Assembly (NCBI GenBank): GCA_964407285.1
Contig: CAYOVG010000428.1
Span: forward strand, 1 to 5,196
Source of the DNA: CAYOVG01 sp964407285
Lineage (GTDB): Bacteria; Desulfobacterota; Syntrophobacteria; Syntrophobacterales; Syntrophobacteraceae
Length of the DNA: 5,196 bases
Direction: 5' to 3'
Positions 1 through 5,196 of the stretch are shown here, piece by piece. The stretch's first letter is position 1. Each line of letters begins with the position of its first letter. The notes beneath the pieces are model-generated. The model searched no databases and was not told the DNA's origin. It worked only from the letters and a program-made list of their open reading frames with translations. The position numbers and the translations under genes are program-made.

Positions 1-1
1 C

Positions 2-826
2 TGTGTGCGGGGGCGGTCCGAGTTCGGTCCCCGAGCGCTCGGGAACCGCTCCATCATTGCGGACCCCCGCCCGCCCGAGAACAAGGACATCATCAACGCC
101 ATGGTGAAGAAGCGGGAGGCATACCGGCCCTTTGCTCCTTCCATCCTCGAGGAGAGGGTGGAAGACGTATTCGAGGTCCCGGGCGAACAGAAGCAATTTC
201 CCTTTATGAGTTTCGTGCTCAAAGTCCGGGAGGAGAAGCGGGAGTTGCTCGGGGCCGTAACCCATGTGGACGGGACGGCGCGGCTGCAGACGGTGAGCAA
301 GAAGACCAATCCCGGGTACTGGGAGCTGATCCACGCCTTCGAGAAGCTCACGGGAGTGCCGGTGGTCCTCAATACCTCTTTCAACAACAACGCCGAACCC
401 ATCGTGGACAGCGTCGAGGACGCCGTTGTGTGCTTCCTGACATCGGGGCTCCACTACCTGGTGGCCGGGGATTTCCTGGCCCGTAAGAAGGACTGGGAGA
501 AGGAGAAACTCCTCAACCTTGTCCCCTCCCTGCCCCTGGCCGCCCGGCTGGTGTCGGAGGACCGGTATGTGAACTATGAAAGCAGGGACGTGAGCCGCGA
601 GGTGGTGTGGAACTACGACGAAGCGCGGCGGCGCGCTGTCTCGCCCGTGATGTTCGAGGTGCTGCGCCGGGCGGACGGGCGGAAGAACCTGGGAGCGCTC
701 CTGGCCGAAGCGGGCGGCGCGGGCGATGGGAGCGCCGGGAGTTCACAGGGAACGGACGCCGGATTCCTTGACGAGGTCTTCGAGTTGTGGTCCTCACGGT
801 TCGTGATCCTGCGCCCGTGCAGATGA
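2..826 (+). CDS. O-carbamoyltransferase, NodU/CmcH/TobZ family, 5'-truncated by the window, with PqqD-like C-terminal extension
   Basis: Enzymes of this family transfer a carbamoyl group from carbamoyl phosphate, through a carbamoyl-adenylate, to a hydroxyl or amine of a secondary metabolite in the cytoplasm. The visible part is the end of the Kae1-like domain and the YrdC-like C-terminal domain. Family motifs seen are EFGPRALGNRSI (from nt 20), YRPFAPSIL (about nt 121-147), THVDGTARLQTV (nt 260-295) and NTSFN (nt 371-385) followed by EPIV. The reading frame is open through base 2 and the EFGPRALG motif lies mid-protein in this family, so the GTG at nt 5 is not the start and the 5' part is missing. 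The carbamoyltransferase core ends near nt 500. About 105 more residues follow, with a pattern (VSPVMFEVLRRADGRKNLGALL, then a helix ending in ELWSSRFVILRP) like PqqD-type winged-helix domains; this second assignment is tentative. A Gly/Ser/Asp-rich loop (nt 710-763) interrupts it. The stop lies 31 nt before the synthetase gene, consistent with co-transcription and a tailoring role. The family call is firm; the substrate is unknown. Confidence 0.5.
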   Translation, partial: CVRGRSEFGPRALGNRSIIADPRPPENKDIINAMVKKREAYRPFAPSILEERVEDVFEVPGEQKQFPFMSFVLKVREEKRELLGAVTHVDGTARLQTVSKKTNPGYWELIHAFEKLTGVPVVLNTSFNNNAEPIVDSVEDAVVCFLTSGLHYLVAGDFLARKKDWEKEKLLNLVPSLPLAARLVSEDRYVNYESRDVSREVVWNYDEARRRAVSPVMFEVLRRADGRKNLGALLAEAGGAGDGSAGSSQGTDAGFLDEVFELWSSRFVILRPCR

Positions 827-840
827 AATACGAAAAAGAC

Positions 841-845
841 GGAGG
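841..845 (+). promoter_or_regulatory. Ribosome binding site of the NRPS gene
   Basis: GGAGG sits 12 nt before the ATG at 858, within the 31-nt gap after the carbamoyltransferase stop. The spacing is somewhat long, but no better start exists. The condensation-domain signature YPLSPMQEGM begins only 10 residues after this ATG, and the next in-frame ATG falls inside that signature. No promoter is evident in the gap, which supports read-through transcription from upstream. Confidence 0.5.
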
Positions 846-857
846 GGCGTTTCACCG

Positions 858-3800
858 ATGGTCGGCAAGGAAAATCTGAAGGACATCTATCCACTCTCCC
901 CCATGCAGGAGGGAATGTTTTTCCAGGCCCTCTACGAGAAGGGTTCGACCGCCTACTTCGAGCAGATTTCCTACCGGGTTGCCGGGTCCCTGGACCCGGC
1001 GGCGTTCGAGGAGAGCTGGAACGAGCTGTTCCGCCGCCACGACGCTCTGCGGTCGGTCTTCCTCCAGCAGAAGGGGAAGCGGCCTCTGCAGGTGGTGCTC
1101 AAGGAACGGCGGGTGGACTTCGGTTTCGAGGACCTGCGGGAGATGTCCTCCCGCGCGTCCGATGCGTCTTCGCGGGGCGATGAGCGGAGGCTCGCGGGGG
1201 ACCCGGAGGAGTTCATCCGCAGGTTCAAGGAGGAGGACAGGCGGCGCGGTTTCAACCTGGCCGCGGATGCGCTCGTGCGCATCCGCATCTTCCGGCTTGG
1301 GGACGCTACCTTTGAGGTGGTGTGGAGCTGGCACCACATCCTGATGGACGGCTGGTCCGTGGGGATCGTCCAATCGGAATTCATGGAGATCTATGAATCC
1401 ATCCGGCGCGGAGTCAAACCATCGCTGCCCCCCGTCGCGCCCTATTCCCGGTATGTGCGCCTGCTGCAGTCGAGGGACCGGGAGGCGTCGCTCGAGTATT
1501 GGCGGGAGTACCTGTCCGGGTACGAGCAGGTGGCGGTCGTTCCCGGCAAGGTGAGGCCGGGAGCATCTGCGCCGGGCGAATCGTCATCCGGCCGGGGGGC
1601 GTCGTACGAACTGCGGAAGCATGTCTTCGAGTTGGGAGAGGACGTATCGCGGGGACTTCGGGATGCCGCGTCCTCGCTCCAGGTGACGGTGAACGCGCTT
1701 TTCCAGAGCGCGTGGGCAATTCTTCTCGGAGCGTACAATCGTACGGACGATGTCGTGTTCGGGGCGGTGGTTTCGGGGCGTCCCCCGGACCTGCCCGATG
1801 TCGATCGCATGGTGGGACTCCTGATCAATACGGTTCCCGTGCGGGTGCGTATGGACGGGCGGATGAGCGTTCGGGAACTGGCGACCGCCGTCAATATGCG
1901 GGCGGCCGACAGCGAAGCGCATCACCACTGCCTGCTGAGCGACGTGCAGAACCGGTCTGCGCTGAAGCAGGGGCTTTTCGACCACATCGTGGCGTTTGAG
2001 AACTACCCCGTAATGGACAGCTTGCGGGGGGGCGGACCGAACGGTCCGAGCGGGGATGGCGCGTCGAATGGAGCGGGCGAGCCGGACGGCAGCGGCGGTA
2101 GCGGAGGGGCTGCGGGATTTATCATCGACCGCGTCGAGTCGTTCGAACAGACCGGCTACGACTTTGTCGTCGTGATCGTGCCGGGCGGACCATCGATCCG
2201 GGTCGAATTGCATTACAACGGAGCGGTTTACGAGGACGAGCGGGTAGAGCGCGTGGGCGGCCATTTCCGGCAGGCGCTCTCGTCCGTGTTGCGGGATGCT
2301 TCGCTGCCCGTCGGGAAGGTCGAGGTCCTCACCGAAGCGGAACGAGAGCGGGTGCTCGTCGATTTCAACCGTACGGAAACCCCCTACCCTTCGGACCGCA
2401 CCCTTGTGGATCTGTTCGAGGAGCAGGCGGAGCGGACCCCCGGCCTGCCCGCGGTCGTTCATGAGGGCGTTGTCGTTTCCTATGCGGATTTGAAGGGCCG
2501 CGCCGATGCCATCGCTCGGGAGTTGCTCGAGGGTTGCGGCGCCCGTCCGCAGGACCGGGTGGGAGTGGTCCTCGACCGCTCCGAATGGCTTCCGGCGGCG
2601 TTCCTGGGAGTCATGAAGGCCGGATGCGCCTATATGCCCGTCGACCCGGCCTATCCCGAGGAGCGCATTCGCTTCATGGTGGAGGATTCCGGATGCAGGG
2701 CCGTGCTGTCCGAACCCCGGTACATGGGGATGCTCGCTTCCGCGCTCGCCGTTCCCGTGATGAACGTTGCCGCCATGGGCAAGGGGCGTACGGATGCGCC
2801 GAATTCGGACGACCCGGACCGCCGCATCGGCCCCGACGACGCGGCGTACCTCATTTACACTTCCGGTTCGACCGGAAGGCCTAAAGGGGTCGTGGTGGAG
2901 CACCGCTCCGCCGTCAACCTGGCGACCTGGCACCGGCATTGGTACGAAGTGACCGAGCATTCCAGGGCTACCCTCTATGCCTCGCCGGCTTTCGACGCAT
3001 CCATCTGGGAGATGGTCCCGTATCTCCTGTCGGGTTCCTGCCTCTACCCCGTAGGGGAGCATGTGAGGACCGACATGGAGGCTCTCATCGAGTTCTACCT
3101 GGAGCATTCCATCACCCACAGCTTCGCGCCTCCAGCCGTTTGCGAGGCGCTCTGCCGGGAGAGCCGGGGACGGCTTGACGGCGGCCGCATAACGATCCTC
3201 ACCGGCGGCGATACCCTCAAGGATATCGGGGAGGGGACGGTCCGCGCGGCCAACAACTACGGCCCGACCGAATACACCGTCGTAACGACGTCGATCTTCC
3301 TCTCCCGTCATGAGGTGAATTCCACCATTCCCATAGGCCGTCCCATCGACAACACGGAGGTCTTGATCCTGGACCACCATCGCCGGCCCGTCCCCGTGGG
3401 CCTGGCCGGTGAGATGTTTATCGGCGGCGCGGGGCTGGCGCGCGGCTATTGGAACCGTCCCGAACTCACGGCGGAGCGTTTCGTTCCGCATCCGTTCCGC
3501 CGCGGCGCGACCGTCTACCGGACCGGGGACCTGGGGCGGTGGCGCGAGGATGGCGTGATCGAATTCCTCGGGCGAAACGACGACCAGGTGAAGATTCGCG
3601 GGTTTCGCATCGAACTGGGGGAGGTGGAAGCCGCTCTCGCCGCCCACCCGGGTGTGTCGCAGGCGGCGGTCCTGGCTCGGGAGGGGCCCGGCGGCGACAA
3701 GAAGCTGGTGGCGTATGTGGCGGTGCGGGGTGTGGGAGACGGGGCGGACGGCGAAGACGGCCCGGCGTCTCCCGAGGACCTTGCACTATTTCTCGGAAGT

Positions 3801-4283
3801 TCGCTCCCCGACTATATGGTCCCGTCGGTCTTCGTGACGCTCGACTCTTTGCCCCTTACGTCCAGCGGCAAGGTGGACCGGCGCGCTCTGCCCGAACCGG
3901 ACGCGGGCGCCGCCCGCGGCGCGGCTCGAAACTACGCCGCCCCCCGCAATCCCACCGAAACCGCTCTTGCCGGGATCTGGGCGGAGATCCTGGGAGTGGA
4001 CCGGGTGGGTATCCGCGACAACTTTTTCGAAGTGGGGGGGCACTCGCTCATGGCTACGGCGGTGATGTCCCGGATACGAACGGAATTCAAGGTGGAACTG
4101 ATGGTGCGCGCCATCTTCGAAGGGCCGACGGTCGCCGCGCTTTCCCGTGTCGTCGAGGAAGCCGCGGCCCGAGGGGGCGCGAAGACCGCCGCGCCCGCAA
4201 TCACACGGGTTTCCCGCGCCTCGCGCCGTACCGGAACCGCTCCGGGTCCCGGAAGCCCGGGCATCCCCGGAGCCGGGCGTTGA
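858..4283 (+). CDS. Nonribosomal peptide synthetase, single C-A-T module, predicted leucine-activating
   Basis: A cytoplasmic assembly-line enzyme that activates an amino acid as its adenylate, loads it on a phosphopantetheine arm and condenses it with an upstream acyl or peptidyl chain. The C domain spans about residues 10-480, with YPLSPMQEGMFF (11-22), RRHDALRSVF (59-68), the catalytic HHILMDG (159-165, H160 as base) and LLINTVPVRV (321-330). These mark an intact LCL type. The A domain spans about 515-1010, with YTSGSTGRPKG (667-677), FDAS (712-715), NNYGPTE (799-805), YRTGDL (887-892), LPDYMVP (983-989) and SGKVDR (1003-1008). Aligned to GrsA PheA, the pocket residues are D713, A714, W717, F756, L781, G783, N800, V808, V809 and K1005, giving DAWFLGNVVK, the published leucine code. 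The T domain spans about 1033-1100, with DNFFEVGGHSL and carrier serine S1063. There is no TE, E or R domain. The C domain starts almost at the N-terminus, as in subunits fed in trans. The last 40 residues are a Pro/Gly/Arg tail beginning with a linker-like PAITRVSR. Extra Gly/Ser/Asp-rich loops lie at 97-116, 391-420 and 958-972. Confidence 0.5.
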   Translation: MVGKENLKDIYPLSPMQEGMFFQALYEKGSTAYFEQISYRVAGSLDPAAFEESWNELFRRHDALRSVFLQQKGKRPLQVVLKERRVDFGFEDLREMSSRASDASSRGDERRLAGDPEEFIRRFKEEDRRRGFNLAADALVRIRIFRLGDATFEVVWSWHHILMDGWSVGIVQSEFMEIYESIRRGVKPSLPPVAPYSRYVRLLQSRDREASLEYWREYLSGYEQVAVVPGKVRPGASAPGESSSGRGASYELRKHVFELGEDVSRGLRDAASSLQVTVNALFQSAWAILLGAYNRTDDVVFGAVVSGRPPDLPDVDRMVGLLINTVPVRVRMDGRMSVRELATAVNMRAADSEAHHHCLLSDVQNRSALKQGLFDHIVAFENYPVMDSLRGGGPNGPSGDGASNGAGEPDGSGGSGGAAGFIIDRVESFEQTGYDFVVVIVPGGPSIRVELHYNGAVYEDERVERVGGHFRQALSSVLRDASLPVGKVEVLTEAERERVLVDFNRTETPYPSDRTLVDLFEEQAERTPGLPAVVHEGVVVSYADLKGRADAIARELLEGCGARPQDRVGVVLDRSEWLPAAFLGVMKAGCAYMPVDPAYPEERIRFMVEDSGCRAVLSEPRYMGMLASALAVPVMNVAAMGKGRTDAPNSDDPDRRIGPDDAAYLIYTSGSTGRPKGVVVEHRSAVNLATWHRHWYEVTEHSRATLYASPAFDASIWEMVPYLLSGSCLYPVGEHVRTDMEALIEFYLEHSITHSFAPPAVCEALCRESRGRLDGGRITILTGGDTLKDIGEGTVRAANNYGPTEYTVVTTSIFLSRHEVNSTIPIGRPIDNTEVLILDHHRRPVPVGLAGEMFIGGAGLARGYWNRPELTAERFVPHPFRRGATVYRTGDLGRWREDGVIEFLGRNDDQVKIRGFRIELGEVEAALAAHPGVSQAAVLAREGPGGDKKLVAYVAVRGVGDGADGEDGPASPEDLALFLGSSLPDYMVPSVFVTLDSLPLTSSGKVDRRALPEPDAGAARGAARNYAAPRNPTETALAGIWAEILGVDRVGIRDNFFEVGGHSLMATAVMSRIRTEFKVELMVRAIFEGPTVAALSRVVEEAAARGGAKTAAPAITRVSRASRRTGTAPGPGSPGIPGAGR
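4239..4273 (+). other. Candidate GC-rich stem-loop at the end of the NRPS gene
   Basis: GCTCCGGG (4239-4246) pairs perfectly with CCCGGAGC (4266-4273). Inside it, CCCGG (4248-4252) pairs with CCGGG (4257-4261) around an AAGC loop, leaving an internal loop of 1 nt on one side and 4 nt on the other. The structure ends 7 nt before the NRPS stop codon and 32 nt before the next ATG. No T-run follows, so it is not a standard intrinsic terminator. It could tune transcript stability or downstream translation, but it lies in Gly/Pro coding sequence where such pairing can arise by chance. Confidence 0.5.
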
Positions 4284-4291
4284 GGAGGTGA

Positions 4292-4298
4292 GAGGAAG
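4292..4298 (+). promoter_or_regulatory. Ribosome binding site of the radical SAM gene
   Basis: GAGGAAG lies 7 nt before the ATG at 4306. A second purine-rich stretch, GAGGAGG (4282-4288), overlaps the NRPS stop codon TGA (4281-4283). The 22-nt gap and this overlap suggest that translation of the two genes is coupled and that their proteins are needed together. Confidence 0.5.
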
Positions 4299-4305
4299 AG
4301 AAGCG

Positions 4306-5196
4306 ATGTACAAAGTTATCCTGGTCAATATGCCGTTTGCCGCATTGCACGTTCCGTCCCTGGCGCTGACGCAGCTCCAGTCCGTCCTGCGACGGACTTT
4401 CGAGGACCGGCTCCAGGTCGAAATCGTATACCTGAACCTCGACTTCGCCCATTTCATCGGTGGAATTCAGGCTTACCTGCACCCGCTCTCCGTGGACGGC
4501 CTGAACGCCGGCCTGGGGGAGTGGTTTTTCCGGCAGTCGGCCTTTCCCGGCCTTCCCGACAATTCCGAAGAGTACTTCCAGCGCTACTATCCGGCCCGCG
4601 ATGCCGAGAGCCTGGCGTTCAAGCGAGCTCTCGGGGAAAAGCGGGCCCGGCTCGACGGCTTTCTGGAAAGCATGGCGGACAAGTACGGGATGGCTTCGGC
4701 GGATATGGTCGGCTTCACCTCCCTGTTCGCCCAAAATGTCGCGAGCTTCGCCATGGCGAGGAAGTTGAAGGAGCGAAACCCCGCCATAGTCACCGTGATG
4801 GGCGGGGCCAATTGCGACTCCCCCATGGGGCAGGAGATCGCAAAACACGTGGAGTGCATCGATTTCGTCTTCTCCGGTCCGGCGCTCGAGAGTTTTCCCG
4901 AGTTCGTCGGATGCTGCCTCGACGGGGAAACGCAGCGGCGCCGCGGGATCAAAGGCGTGTTCTCCAAAGCGAACTGCCGGCCGGGAAACGGGGATTCAGG
5001 CATGGGCGAGGAGCTTCCCCTCGACGCCGAAATGGAACTGGACTATGGACCGTTTCTCGATGCGCTACGAGCGAGCTTTCCCGGTGGTGAGATATCGCCC
5101 GTTCTGCTGTTCGAGACATCGCGCGGGTGCTGGTGGGGGGAGCGCTCGCAGTGCACCTTCTGCGGATTGAACGGGACGGCTATCAAGTACAGGGCA
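4306..5196 (+). CDS. B12-binding-domain radical SAM protein, RiPP-maturation C-methyltransferase type, 3'-truncated by the window
   Basis: This frame is open for 297 codons from ATG 4306 to the window end. The N-terminus (MYKVILVNMPFAALHVPSLA) and the Rossmann-like region (VGFTSLFAQN about residues 151-160, VMGGANCDS 164-172, DFVFSGPALESF about 186-197) match the cobalamin-binding half of class B radical SAM enzymes. No DxHxxG motif is seen there. Next comes ETSRGCWWGERSQCTFCGLNG (270-290, split here as ETSRGCWWGE then RSQCTFCGLNG). Its cysteines C275, C283 and C286 form a CX7CX2C motif that would hold the 4Fe-4S cluster cleaving S-adenosylmethionine. This motif and N-terminus are, to my recollection, those of the family annotated as RiPP maturation radical SAM C-methyltransferase (TIGR03975-like). 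The SAM barrel and C-terminus are beyond the window, so about half the protein is missing. The expected chemistry is methylation of an unactivated carbon in a peptide. Next to an NRPS the substrate could be the nonribosomal product instead. Family placement is strong; the reaction and substrate are inferred. Confidence 0.5.
   Translation, partial: MYKVILVNMPFAALHVPSLALTQLQSVLRRTFEDRLQVEIVYLNLDFAHFIGGIQAYLHPLSVDGLNAGLGEWFFRQSAFPGLPDNSEEYFQRYYPARDAESLAFKRALGEKRARLDGFLESMADKYGMASADMVGFTSLFAQNVASFAMARKLKERNPAIVTVMGGANCDSPMGQEIAKHVECIDFVFSGPALESFPEFVGCCLDGETQRRRGIKGVFSKANCRPGNGDSGMGEELPLDAEMELDYGPFLDALRASFPGGEISPVLLFETSRGCWWGERSQCTFCGLNGTAIKYRA

Noticed and set aside
5..7. GTG as a possible start of the carbamoyltransferase.
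   Set aside because: The frame stays open to the window edge, and the following EFGPRALG motif belongs to the middle of the family's proteins.
2033..2048. Inverted repeat CGGACCG-AA-CGGTCCG in the Gly-rich linker of the C domain.
   Set aside because: It is short, GC-rich and inside coding sequence. No second copy was noticed in the window, so it is most simply chance in low-complexity codons.
2861..2877. Perfect 7-bp inverted repeat TTCCGGT-TCG-ACCGGAA.
   Set aside because: It encodes the conserved A3 motif SGSTG, whose codons naturally give this symmetry. There is no regulatory context.
1584..3647. A 687-codon open frame on the minus strand, opposite the NRPS.
   Set aside because: It has no recognisable domain and no plausible ribosome binding site. 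Its His/Gly/Arg/Asp-rich composition is that expected of the complement of a GC-rich gene with strong third-position bias. The opposite strand carries a fully motif-supported NRPS.
3449..4291. A 280-codon open frame on the + strand overlapping the end of the NRPS.
   Set aside because: The product would be Arg/Gly/Pro-rich low complexity with no family motifs. It is a frame-shifted shadow of the adenylation and carrier domains.
4274..4305. Possible intrinsic terminator between the NRPS and radical SAM genes.
   Set aside because: The nearby hairpin is not followed by a T-run. The next bases are purine-rich and act as ribosome binding sequence.
4201..4848. Minus-strand open frame across the NRPS/radical SAM junction, and a + frame at 4521-5090.
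   Set aside because: Both overlap the radical SAM reading frame, which is supported throughout by family motifs. Neither shows conserved features of its own.

Overview
The window is a compact, single-strand segment of a natural-product gene cluster from a GC-rich bacterium. Third codon positions are mostly G or C, and GGAGG-type ribosome binding sites precede the two starts that can be seen. The sequence does not fix the taxon. The style of the condensation domain (KDIYPLSPMQEGM, FEESWNELFRRHD) and the B12-radical SAM partner would suit a GC-rich, possibly uncultured Gram-negative such as a deltaproteobacterial lineage, but that is a weak inference.

Layout, all on the + strand. Bases 2-826 are the 3' part of a NodU/CmcH/TobZ-type O-carbamoyltransferase whose 5' end lies outside the window. 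It carries an extra C-terminal domain of about 105 residues that looks PqqD-like. After 31 nt, bases 858-4283 encode a complete one-module nonribosomal peptide synthetase (1141 aa, C-A-T). It has an intact LCL-type condensation domain, an adenylation domain whose ten-residue specificity code reads DAWFLGNVVK (the classical leucine code), and a carrier domain with the phosphopantetheine serine. It has no thioesterase, epimerase or reductase. After 22 nt, bases 4306-5196 encode the first 297 residues of a B12-binding-domain radical SAM protein of the type normally annotated as a RiPP-maturation C-methyltransferase. It is cut by the window end just after its CX7CX2C iron-sulfur motif.

The short gaps suggest one operon. 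A plausible reading is that the C-A-T protein adds leucine to a peptidyl chain delivered by another synthetase. The radical SAM enzyme would then C-methylate or otherwise modify an unactivated carbon, and the carbamoyltransferase would put a carbamoyl group on a hydroxyl (or amine). The upstream donor module, the chain-release enzyme and any precursor peptide are not in view, so the product cannot be named.

The main points of interest are a RiPP-type radical SAM enzyme beside an NRPS, the PqqD-like (possible leader-peptide-binding) tail on the carbamoyltransferase, an NRPS C-terminus that looks like the start of a lost inter-module junction with a strong potential hairpin in its DNA, and Gly/Ser/Asp-rich expansions of surface loops in two of the proteins. 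No RNA genes, mobile elements, CRISPR arrays or long repeats were seen, and no stretch over 300 bases lacks a gene.
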